From positions 2,946,043-3,010,042 of the forward strand of contig NC_031477.1 in NCBI RefSeq assembly GCF_000006565.2: DNA of 64,000 nt. The letters are read 5' to 3'. This DNA comes from Toxoplasma gondii ME49 (Eukaryota; Apicomplexa; Conoidasida; Eucoccidiorida; Sarcocystidae). Under the pieces are notes generated by a model that worked only from the letters and a program-made list of their open reading frames with translations, was not told the origin of the DNA and ran no database searches. Each line of letters opens with the position of its first letter. Position 1 is the stretch's first letter. Both the position numbers and the translations under genes were made by a program. Positions 36,100-47,737 of this stretch are shown in pieces.

Positions 36100-38742
36100 T
36101 CCCCGTGTGAATTCATTCTACACTGCTGCGTTTCTAAAGTATCCGGTGGCCTGCTGGAGGCGAAGACTAAAAAGCGGTGGGTGGAGAGGTTCGCGTGTTC
36201 ACATTCGAGTGCTGATGTTTCACGGTCTTGCCACCGGGAGAAACTATCACTAGCATGAAATCCTTTCGCGCGTGCTTGCGAATACAAGCTTAAGCCGTTT
36301 CATACGTGTACTACAATGGAAATTGCTTCCTCTCAAATCATGTGCCCCTGAGAAGTATCATAACAGCTGCGCATCATAAAAGGACACTTCGAACGGCGGA
36401 AGCGGGTCTTTGCCTTGTCTCCAGGACAATCATCTGGTAAAAATGCTTGGCCTGCACAGAGGTAAACATAAAACATGTGCTGTCCCTTAAGGTCCGAAAT
36501 CCTCGTATGTGACTCGTAGACCGTGTAGCGACACAAGCACCTCGGGGCGCGGTGATCGTGTAAAACCCTCATCTCTAAGAGACGAAAGCGGGAAATCATG
36601 CTACGGTTACACAAAATGTAGGCCCGTTGCTGAAAGAGGTGGCTGACAGATGTCACAATAATCTGCAATCATTTGGTCTTACCAATCCAACAAAGTCCGA
36701 CAAAAGGCATCATCGCTCAACGAGCATTTCCCTTCCATGATTGTTTGAGGGTCTCGGAGCGAGTTAACCGTTTAGCTGCAACAATCCACCCAGTAGTGAT
36801 GGTTCGCAAGTAACTAATGGATAAGCAAGGTCACCAATCGTTGTTCCTTCATTAATTCACTCTGGATGGCAAACGCTAGACTGGCTAGATTGTCAACGTC
36901 TCGAGACACTTTATACGTGCAAGCTGACCAAATAAACAGGCACAAGTCCCAGATGATGAATGGCTTCCTGGCTGAAAGTGGGTATCGTCGTAGACATGAT
37001 CGTTTTTGAGAGCTGTTGAGACACTGTTAATGCCAGGGAATTCTGCAAAACTAGGTGGGAAGTCGCTTATTGTGCCTAACAACAGGGTTTTGGCTTGCCA
37101 GTCGTGACACAGAATCGCTGGACAAAAAAACCTAGCCTGCTTGCAAAACACTCTGCCGAAGAGGAAACGGGTAATACGGGTTCCTTCGTCATTTAAGCCC
37201 CTATTTCTCTAGTTCGCTGCAGCCTGGCTCACGGTGTTCCTGAGGGCTGCAGTCGCAAGGGCCACCGCAGCCGCTGTAAATGCATTTCTTCACTAGGGGG
37301 ACGACGTCCCGTAGCTTTTCTTTTGAACAAGTTAGGTTACTGTAGAAGGAATCAATAGTAGCAGCGTTCAAAATGTGTTGTCTTTTTGCCAGTGGCATGA
37401 TTTGCTTGAAAAATCATGCATTTCGGCTGTCCTCACATCTAGGTTCGCGCCAGTGGCTATACGCAGGTCTCTCGATTGTCGCGGTCGACGCCATCACACA
37501 AGAATGAGTCTTTTCGCGGTTGCATGCGCGCAGCATGAGGACTCACCGGTATTTTTTTCGTTATTTCTCTGCTCTTCGCAATGTTATTCGCCTTTTAACT
37601 CTCAACATGAATGCTACTCGTCGGGACATCTCGGTATTTTGATCGCGTGTTTTCGCGCAACGCAGCGCGACTCGGTCTTCTGTGAGTTTCACTTGCCAGC
37701 GCCGCTACCTGTCCATGAAAACGAACCAGACAGCCAACTTTGCAACTTGAAGATTCCCCATTCCTTTTTAGTAATTTATCCGGTCTTTCTTTTTAGTGTC
37801 TCTCGGCAGTTTGCGACTACTCACCAGTGCGCTTTGTCCGCTACCAGGTGTGACTTTCTCGTAGCTCGTTCTTGTTGGTCTCGTTCCGTTCTCACGGAAG
37901 AAGGAACGGCTACTTTCCTTGATTGGAACGCGGTCGTGCACAGTTATCGGGAAAATACGTACACTGGATTTCAAAGTGGAAGCCTTTAGCCTCACCGCTT
38001 CTTTTGTTCTCCATGTGCCGCGTGGATTTGCAAGACTGGATAGATGCCGTTGCTTAGCTGACAGCGAGGCGTTTTCAACGCTTTTTCGCAGCGCACGGTT
38101 CCTGTCCTAGACCAGGACACACATGTATATTAGCGAAGAGTTTTCAGCCTCTCTCTTTGAAAGAATACCTGAAAGGCCTCGTGTCCACAGCAGGCGCTGC
38201 CGGAGAGTGTGTCTGCTACCCTCGGTGGATGTGGCCTTTTTTGACTCTCACCCAGAAATCTTTCCTCGCAAACCGTTCCGGAGTCTTCGCCCGATTTGAC
38301 GGCTTATACTCTGTGTTTATCCGACTCGAGCCAAAGAAACGGCGAGACTTCAGATCTTTTGGTTTTATCATCTGTACTTGCCTTGGTTCCTTCCCACCTT
38401 GCCTGAGGTGTCTTGTACGTACTCTGCAGATGCATTTTGACCATTTGTTCGTGTACGTTGATACTCGGCTGTACATGTTAGATGCCAACATCCCGCGTAA
38501 GCCTCGACTTTATAGACCGCACGACGATTGTGTAAGTTTGTGCATCTATGTTGATTCTCGGGTGTATGTGTTAGACGCCATCTTCCTGGCTGCACATTCG
38601 GTCCTCTCGACCCTCGTGTCCTCCCCTTCGTCAATAATGTTTCATCCATTTCGTTTGCCGCTTCGGGAGTAGCAGTCCGCACCTCTACACGGGCGGTTTT
38701 CCTCCGTTTTTTTGTCGTGTCGCCAAATAGTTCTTCTGCAAA
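36100..38742. other. Intergenic, enkurin 3' flank and HOOK 5' flank
   Basis: About 2.6 kb without a supported gene. Two plus-strand open frames (37375-37989 and 38157-38672) lack ATG contexts of the local type and have Cys/Phe/Arg-rich random composition. The second contains an imperfect duplicated segment (38451-38584). This region should hold the HOOK promoter and leader. Confidence 0.45.
38451..38584. repeat. Imperfect direct repeat upstream of HOOK
   Basis: A segment of about 42 nt at 38451-38492 recurs in diverged form at 38542-38584 (period about 91 nt). Shared words include GTTGAT.CTCGG.TGTA and TTAGA.GCCA. Both copies lie in the HOOK 5' flank. Confidence 0.65.
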
Positions 38743-41700
38743 ATGTCTTTCACTCACGCGCCCTTGCTCGACACGGATGCGTGTCTGGAGTTCCTAAACG
38801 CTCTAGAATACGGGAAAGCGCATCCCGTCCACGAGCTGCAAGACTGCGCGACTGCCGAGTATGTCTGGGGCGCGCTCCACGAAATTTACCCTGCCTGGTT
38901 TGACGAGTCTCTTCACCCGTCAAAGTTCCCCAATGCCCAGGTGAGAATCAGCAATCGCTCGATTGCTGCTCTCGGCTGTTCGTATACCTCAAACGCGCTT
39001 GCGTCAGCAGAGACTTGCAAGGCATCTTCTCCGAAGAAAACGAAGGAAGGTACTGACCAGCAACGCGAGTTCGCCACGTTTGAGCCCCTGTCGATTTCGT
39101 TCTACGCACGCGTGGCTGGGGCATGAATAATTTTCGAGGCTGTCGGATTCTGGAGAAAGCATTCATCGATTCGGCCATCTCGGCACTCGCAGCGGTGCCA
39201 AGAAGTAGAAAAACGTTTAGGACCGAACTTCAAGACTCATACGTGCTGTCGCACTGCCCCCTGGTAGTGTGCTTTCTCACGGTCATGTGTTTCCTGCATC
39301 TTCGCTGCGTTTGCCTGGTGCTGACCTTTAGGAGGCGCTGTCTCAGATCCTCTATTACCTCGATGAATTTCACGAAAATAAATACTCTGGAGATTTCAGT
39401 GTCATCACAGGACATCTCGACGCTTTCCTCAAAGGCGATCCCTCACTCGTAAGATCCGAAAAAACGTTCTTTGAAGAGAATGCGGGGGAAAGGAGGAAGC
39501 GTGAGAGGGGCATACGCATTTTGTTGATTACAATTAAATTTTACGAATACAATAAAATTTCGTAAAAATTGAAAGGTCCGTGATGAATTCTCGTTTCGAC
39601 CTCGAACATCGCGTTTCTTGATAGAATACCAAAGCCATGTCTCGCAGTTCAAATACCAGCCAATCGGAGATGACCCGAGCAAATTCACTGGTTCCTTCTC
39701 TCGTGGCTCCCCGTGGAGACAGCGGTTCGTCTTTTTTCTCATTCCCACTGTACCTAGAAAGGCGCGTCTGAGAGAGTATGTTTGCAAAGTGCATCTCCAT
39801 TTTATTTGTTGAAAACTGTTTATTTCAAAGAGCGCGAGCCCGTTGACGGCTCACGCGCACGTAGAGTGACTCGCCGCGGGATCTGCTGTGATTCAGCGCT
39901 CGGGCAAGACCAACAATTCCCTTGCGTCGGTTTGGACACTCGCTTGCCACTATTTACATGCGTAAACCGTACTCAATGCTCCCAGAATGTTAACTGCTGT
40001 CCGTCTGCATACACACTGCTTTACAATGAGCTGGGCTTTGGACGCTGCATATGTAGCCACATGGGTTCGTCATTTGTGCTTGCCGCGCACTCGGAGGCTC
40101 ACTCATCGACGTAACTTTCATTTTGTTCGTTCACTTGTAAATCTCTGTCTTTTCAGATTTTGAAAACGCACGAATTCATCTTGCTCGCGGCAGTGAATGG
40201 AGACTCCCAGCAAATCATCGCAAAAATCATGGCTATGTCCCAGCCTACTCAAGAAATCATTCAGGCGATAATCCAACAATATGCAGATGCAGATGTAGGT
40301 CTACATCAACCAATCCTTCTATCTATATGTCCATCGATCTCTCCATATCTCCATCGTTCCATCTATCTGCAAATCTATCTTTATCTTCCTCTCAAGTGTC
40401 CAGATGGAACTGAAATATGTACCCTCTGTGGGGTGACAGTAAATTCCCCATATAATATTTACAAGAACGGTAGAAGAATACTATCGCCACTTCACATGAA
40501 TAGTTCTATGCTATCCGCACAGGGAAAGTATTTAGTCTCTTAAGCATCTTTTGTCTCCTTCTCTGTTTCGTGCGAGGGACCACAGATTCATCCTAGAGAA
40601 AAGCTAATCACTGTGTTCTGCCACTTTGCCACTGGCTTGTTGACTGTTACGTCTGATAAAGCGTAGGTGAACCTGAGCAGGTGGTTCTCAAATGGGTCTC
40701 GAGTTCTTGGTTTCTGTTTAGAAAATGGAAGGGCAAGCTCGAGGTCAAACTCCAGCCTTTCTCCCAGGACCTTGAGAAGATGTTGCTGGGGTTGGTGCCC
40801 ACGCTCCCGCCGAGAGAGCTTTTGGCCGCTGCTGCGTTGGGACGTCGGAGTTCTGCGCGCTGTGGTGCTGTTTGCGAGTGTTTTTCGATTGCTTGTAAGC
40901 TTTTATGGGGGAGAAAGTGATGCTGATGGACTGCGGGTCTGCGTCCTTTTTCCAGAACGGATCGTCGAACGATACTCCTACGAACTTTAGCCGCATGGCC
41001 TCTGAGGCGGCAGCGGCGAGACGGGAGCCTTCGATTGCAGACGACCTCGGGCTCGGTCGGTCCTCAAGCGCGGTTGGAGGCCACTTGGCCCCGGTTCTCC
41101 AAAAGGTTCAGGATGAGCTTTCGCAGATAAAGGCGGAACTTCGCAAGACGAAGAACGCGCTCACGGAAAGCGAAAGCCAGAGAGAAACGCTGTCGGACAA
41201 ACTCCAGTTGGCCGAGAAGGAACGAGAAGAAGAAAAAACAAAACGCATGGTTTTAGAGCAGCAGCTCTCGGCGAAGAAGGATGTCCTGGTGGTGAGCAGC
41301 TTCCCTGAAGCGAATGGATACAGCAAAAAAATGAGCGTAGCAGATGGCGTCATAGAACCCCCTTTGAAAGGAGGCGCCGAGACACTTATCTGGCGGGGTG
41401 TTCAGCGGACCGCGCATCTTGCCTATATCGTGGCTTTCTAGCGGTTGCTGGGTGTACACAGTCGCGACGAGTTTGCTTCTTTGTGATGCACGTCGCAGAA
41501 AGACTTCACAGAGCAGATCGAGGATTCGGACAAACAGAGAGCGAAGCTGAAGGAGGAACTGGAGGTAAGGAAGGCCATGAAAAGCAGACATTTCTCCCGT
41601 CTTGGGGGGTGCTCACCCGTACTTCGTCGCCTCTTGGAGGAGTTGACAGCACTCTGCAAGCTTCAGTCTCCCGTCCAGACGGACCAGACAGTGGGGCAAC

Positions 41701-44700
41701 CTGAAGCATGCGTTCGGATGCCGTGTGCAGGAATCATCGTGGTTTTTGCAACTGCTGGTTTGTCTACGTCTCCGCAGAATGAAAAAAAAGAGAGGAAGAA
41801 GGCGGATGAGAAGAACCGCGCCGTTGTTGCAGAGTAAGGTCCTATTTGATTTTTTCCGGAGTCCGAGACTCGTCCTCAGCTGCCTTCTTCGTTTAGGTCC
41901 TCATTCGTTCCGGATGCTTGATTGCATGCGTCTCCCGCTTTTTGAGAGCTTTCCGTCTCGAGCTTGTGGCTCTATCATGCCCTGGAGTTTCACAATTCAC
42001 TCAACAGGATCAGAGCCTTGGGCTCCTGGGGACACTCTCAGGGATGCCGTGGGTATGCGTCATCCGAAGTTGGTTGTTTCTGTTTAATTAAAAGATGTAA
42101 CAAGACTTCTTGTTTCTTTCGCGTGTTCGTTCTCACAAACAGTACCTCTGTGCCATTTCCGTTGCGTCCCAGACTCAAAGAAGAAATGGATCTCTTGAAG
42201 CAGGAGGCTCGTCGCGTGTCCACGCTAGAAGTTCAGGTGCAAAACTACAAGACGAAACTGACCGAAATGGCGGCCCTGAAGGAGAAAATGACTCAACTCG
42301 AACTTCAGAACAAGGTATTCCAACACAGCGTCTCTCGCAAAACATACGTGTAGCATTTGAAGTACAAGAAAGTTCGAACAGAGTGTACAGACATTAACAC
42401 TTGGAATATTGCTCAGTTGCAAATGGTTTCACCCGTTGTATCTATATTGAGAGAGCAACTCGAATCATTTCTAAACTCATGCATGCGTCAGAATTCCAGG
42501 TCGCGCAGTGACCATCGATTCTAAGAGATCCAGCGCAAAAACGCGCTTATATTCCGACTTTCATTGGTATTAATAGACTCTGAACTCATTGCCTCACACA
42601 AATACATTGGTGAGGAAACAGACGGTTCCGCCGTTGCTCCTTGCCTTTCGCCGTCTCACGTTGTTTTCTCCAGATTGAACGATAGGAGCCTATGTCTCGT
42701 CTCGTTCTTCAATTTACTTCCTTTGCCTCCGAGCGTCCTTTCTCAGGCGTCCCCAAGGACGACAGAGCTGCCATCCGTGTCACTTTCCATGGGAGACTGA
42801 ACTCCCGCTCTCTTAGAATTGCATGCATTTATTTTAGATCTCAGAGAAAAACAGATTACCGGATAAGATGCGTGAACTCGCAGCTTCATTATGTCCTAAG
42901 TATGGTGGCTTCGTTGAAGCACTTTGACGTTCAGGGCTTGCGACATTCGATTATAATACGCAACTCCTTTCGTGGACATCAAACACAGGATCGAGTGCCA
43001 AATTTGTGAACCGTTGACTGTCGTTGTATGCCATCCGTTGAATGCACGATGCGTTCAAAGAGATTTAGCGTGGAGTTTCACCGTGTCAGAGGTGCTGCAC
43101 TCGCCTTGGAACCGCTGGCTGTGTGGGTGGCCTTCTCGACAGTCGGTTGCGTATACAAAGAATGCCTGCAAATTTCTTGATCTTTCCTTTGTTAGTCTCC
43201 CTGATAGTCGGTTGCATCTTTGCTGATATGTACCTGTCCCAATGTACGCACCCCGTGCACAACACACATTTCGTCTCTTCGTTTGCAGGCTTACATGGAC
43301 CGAATTGTTGAGGGCGAGGCCGACAGCGTCGGAGCTTTGGGATTGAGGAAGCAGATCGATTCGTACAAGGAGCGTGTCGCAGGTGCGTTTTGACGAAAAC
43401 ATGCGTTGAAGGAAACGCCCGATCAGAGTCGAGAAGAAAGACATGAGTAGGCAGTGCCTTTCTCCCGCTCGCAGGCGAAACGCAGACTTGTTCGCGTGTC
43501 TCACTGATCTCGGACGTCTGTCTCAGTGTCGCTTCTTCGAACAGGGAGCCGCCGTTGGCCATCCGGCGAACATGTAGAGACCCACATGCCTCGTTTCCAA
43601 CAGAGTTTCACACGGGTCAAAAACACAGAGTAGATGCACTCGTTCTGTCTTAGGCGAAGACGAAGACGCGTTTCCTTGAAGGCGACAGCCTCGCTGCTTC
43701 TTCATAACATTTTTCCTCGAGAGGATTCCTCCCTGTTTTTTCGAGTGCCTGCGAAGAAGTTTGCCAATGTAACACTGCACAGCATTGTCTCGCCATATCG
43801 CCTGGGGGTTCTTTAAGAATCCTGGTTTCGTCTCTCTGGAGATTCTGCGACCTAGTCCCTGACTCGTGCGGGGCGCGAGGCAACCGGATTTGTCGTTTCT
43901 CCTCGGTGCATGCAGATGTGGAGGAGCGACTCAGTTCGATGACTGCGGAGAAGGAGGCGCTTTCGAATCTCAAAGAAGAAGTCGAGAAACAACTTTCTGC
44001 AGCAGAAAAGAAGCTGTAGGTTTCGCGATCCGAATGCCGGACCCCCGGGGTTTGCTTCTTCATCAAGTGCGAGTGTCTACCAGACTGGAAATTCCTGCTG
44101 ACAGCTTCGTTTGCTTCGCCTTCGAGAGAGACTTCTTCGTCGAATAATGGCTCGAGACTCGACGAGAACAGCATCCAAAAATTGAAGTGGCTTGCCATTT
44201 TTCATTGGCTGCGACTCAGGCGAGCACGTGGAGCTTATGCGAGACTTTGGCGTTGGGTGTCCAGACACGCGTCCACAGTAAAACATCACGTCAAGGACGC
44301 TGGAAACCTCTGTGGCTGGAATAACGTGGACGTCCCCTGCTGCTTTGTGTCCTTTCTGCTGGTGGTGGTACTGGTGGGTATTTGCCTTGTCTGACGAGAG
44401 AAAGGGATATCTGTCGCGTGATGACATGAGGACATTGAGATCGTTGACTCTTCCTGTGGCGTTGACTGTGGTTTGCCTCTCTCTTTTCGCTGCTCTTCAG
44501 GGAGGTGAAGGAGCTGGAGGTCGCACAGTTGGAGGCGAAAATCGAGGCGAAGGACTTTGAAATTTCCTCACTCAACGACAAAATCAAGGAACTCGAGTGA
44601 GGCGGCCTCCCCAAAAAATGACGCGCAAATCCCCTCTGTAGCTCCAAAGGGGTGCGGCGTTTGCATGCAACGACAGTCGTGGCTGGTGTCGTCGGTCTTG

Positions 44701-47700
44701 TTTTTCCAGCGCCGTAACCGTGAATCCTAGTACTTCGCCAGAAGACGCAGGGTGGAGCAACGCGGCCCAGGGGATATGGTGTTGCATCCATGCATTCAGT
44801 ATGTTTCGTTTCAAGCCAACCTTGTTGTTCTGAATGCTTGCGATCGATCGCTCGTTTTTTGTTCGGAAGGAGACGCAGAAAGAAGAACCGGATAGAATGG
44901 TTGACAGCTGGAAAGTGTCCCGACTTCGACCCTGCTTGCAAGGCTCTTTAGAAACGCACTTTTTTCTTAACATACAGCCCCATCTTCTCTGAGGCCGGGC
45001 GTCTCCTCTCTTGAGATATATGAACTTTTTCTCTGAAGCGACGTTTCATCTGTGTTGTCTCCAGCAAGAACAAGGGCCGGGATATCGCAGAGGAGTTGGC
45101 GAACATGGCCAAAAAGAACAAGGCAGATGGTGTAGACACTGCAGCTCGAATCGCTGAGGTAAGGAGGCCGGAAAAGCCCAAGTGGCGAGGTCAGCGTTTG
45201 CAGACGATTTGTCTGTTGCACACAGCCGTGGGGTACAGCCGTATTATATAACGTACATCTTATAACTGGAGTCCTATTCAGTATCTTACGTACCATATTG
45301 GCCTCAGTCAGCACGGCTATAACTTCCTTCGTATAACTGGGCTCATATTCAGTGTCTTACGTACTGTAGTGTCCGCAGTCAGAAAGGTCTTGGTTGAGTC
45401 TGTCTCGTGACAACTCTTTAGTGTCATCGCCTTCCTCGTTGTCGCCTGTATCTCTTCGGCCGAGGGTCACTTAAGCCAACGTAGTCGACGTCGCTGTGTG
45501 GTTCGTTGCTGGCACCACGGTTGGATTTCTGGGACTGAAAAAGTTCAAGTTAAAGTGGTTTCCAAACATTGAAAGTCGAGTGAAGCCGCATCGACGGTTG
45601 GTTCTCTGTCAAGCCCTGGCGCGTATACGCTGGAGGTTTGGATCCCTTTTCCTCTCTTCGCTTAGCTCGCTTCGTTCAATTGAGTGAATCAAGGAGTGAC
45701 GGCATGACCGTTCGCGCTTCAGTCTCATGCCTCGATGGCCGTGGATTTCCAGAGGCCTTGCATGCGTCTTCGGGACTGGTGGGCCTTCGCCACCAGAGCG
45801 TGTCGCCTGTTGTTGATTCGCAGACGCACAGGCGCCTGGGTGTTATGGACGACGCCAGTTTGTGTCTCGGTCGGTGTTCTTTCTCTCAGCTGTCCAATGA
45901 AGTCGATGACTTGAAACGCGTGAAGCAACGTCTGGAGAAGAACGCTGCGGCTTATGTAGCACAGATCGCCTTTTTGCAGAAGGAATTGACAGTTGGGTGT
46001 GCGAGTGCGGCCGATGCCCAGAAGCTGCAAGACCTGGTGGAGAAGACTGCGAAGCAGGAAGAGGAAATCAAGCAACTCAGAGAGGTGAGACCGGTCTCAA
46101 TTTGCAGTTCTTCACCTTTATCATCAGCAGGTGTCTCGAATACATGGTGCGCCGTCTCTAGAGAGGACTACGCATGTTTTGACGCAAGCGCGAGACTCCC
46201 AACACGCTTTGGCCACTGAGCAGCGACTGGGAGAGTCGAAACTTGACAAGCACGTCACCGTGGTTAACTAGAGCTGCCTCTGAGGCACGAGAAGGAATAG
46301 CTTGCGAATCCTGGCCATGTCCTTTTGCTTGTGAAGACTCGAAATGTTTTTCCCTACAAGTGTTGCGGTGTGACGCTTACGCAGGTTGTCCAATGTTTAA
46401 GGCGTACATACCGCATTTCACCCGACTGACATTTGCGTGTGTCCTCGAGCGAGAACTGCACTCCTCAGCTCGATTAGACAGGAATCTCACAGGACTTGGG
46501 GCAATGAAAATGACTTCACGTGAAATTTGGAACTGTTTTGGTCTGAATACTGGTTTAGCACGCAAGGCAACGGGCTGGATGGAATGGACTTTCTTTGTTT
46601 TGCAGAGCAAAGATGACATGGCGAAGCAAATGATGGAGGCTTTGAGCAAACACGAGAAAGGCTCCGGTGGCGACGAGACATCGGCGGTAAGTTAAGGCCA
46701 GGGCGTATTGCGTTTGTTTTCCAAATTCCCCCTCAAGTGTTCTTGGAGACGCTGCAACGACACTTCGGTTTGTCGATAAGGAAGTAATCCAAAATAGGGA
46801 GACTGTACAAACCTGTAAGACGTTGAAGGGCTACAGTATTACCTTTCCGTGCTTCTCTCTGCCGTCAGGCGAAGGTCGCGATGCTGGAGACGCAGCTCGA
46901 GTTTGAGAAGAAGCAGGCCTCTATGCGGGAAGATATCGTCCGAGCCAAGGTCGAGAAGGAAATGGAGAATGTCCACTCGACTTTGAAGAATCAACTGCAA
47001 CTCCGAGAGCGCGAGAGCAATTTCTACAGAAAGGCTGTGTAGGTCAAAATTTTGAGCAGGGAGAAGCGACGGCAGAGAGAGGAGCCCTCAAGGTGTTTTA
47101 CAATACCACTGTACAAATGGATGCTTCGCTCCCGCCGAATTGCGCGATCACCGATTTCCTAGTCCCTTTAGGATCTGTGTTAGTAACACAAAGGATCTGT
47201 TCTGAATTCGGTAGCGGTTTGTCGCTGGGGTGCTTACAGGAGATTTGGTTTTTCGAGTCATGAAACCTATGTGATTCGATAAATCCTGGTAATATTTCAA
47301 CAGTTTCGAACTCTGGGGATGCAGTTCATGGTTGAACGTTCTGCTCCCCAGGGGTACATCCGGCGCAGTCACCGATTTTTGCATATACATTATTTTAAGT
47401 ATGATAGGGTCGTCGCCCGGCCGCCTGCACTAAAATAGGATTGGTGCTACTGTCATGACAAACCGCCTTCCCCAATGCCCCTTTTGGCACCGTATTTCTG
47501 TCTACAGAGCAGGCAGTTCAGGCTGCGTGTTTGTGGAGGATCAAGGCCAGAACGCGCTGTTTTCTGATGTGCGTCTTACCTGTTGTGGCGTGTTGCAGAG
47601 AGGAGAATGCGGAGAGTAGCAAAAAGGAAATGAAGCTGCTTTCCTCTGTCCTCTACGACCTTGGACTGCGGTTTCACCGTCTGCAGGCGTACTGCGACCA

Positions 47701-47737
47701 ACTGAAAAACGAAAACGAAGCCATCCAGCTCAGGTAG
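38743..47737 (+). CDS. HOOK: HOOK-family dynein/cargo adaptor, about 673 aa
   Basis: Exons: 38743-38940, 39332-39448, 40157-40294, 40956-41291, 41499-41564, 41778-41833, 42173-42314, 43289-43382, 43916-44015, 44501-44596, 45065-45158, 45890-46084, 46606-46686, 46869-47038, 47599-47737; all GT-AG, in phase, 674 codons. Residues 1-151 form the N-terminal HOOK domain: VHELQDCATAEYVWGALHEI then YPAWFDESL, the ILYYLDEF segment, and EFILLAAVNGDSQQIIAKIM matching the family's LxLGxAVNCExKxEYIxxIM helix. From about residue 180 onward the protein is almost continuous heptad coiled coil. The C-terminal helix KKEMKLLSSVLYDLGLRFHR corresponds to the conserved HOOK segment that binds FTS. In Toxoplasma, HOOK with FTS and a HIP protein acts in microneme trafficking/exocytosis at the apical complex (published family knowledge). 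The last intron choice and final stop are the least certain parts. Confidence 0.88.
39531..39572. repeat. AT-rich inverted repeat in HOOK intron 2
   Basis: CAATTAAATTTTACGAA (39531-39547) and TTCGTAAAAATTG (about 39560-39572) form imperfect complementary arms around a short spacer, inside the intron after exon 2. Confidence 0.6.
45261..45390. repeat. Imperfect tandem duplication in HOOK intron 11
   Basis: Two adjacent copies of about 60-71 nt, beginning TATAACTGG at 45261 and at 45332, share ATTCAGT.TCTTACGTAC and a CAGTCAG tail. It is an intronic tandem duplication. Confidence 0.75.

Noticed and set aside
37375..37989. 204-codon plus-strand open frame upstream of HOOK
   Set aside because: No ATG in a suitable context, random Cys/Phe/Arg-rich composition, no splice partners.
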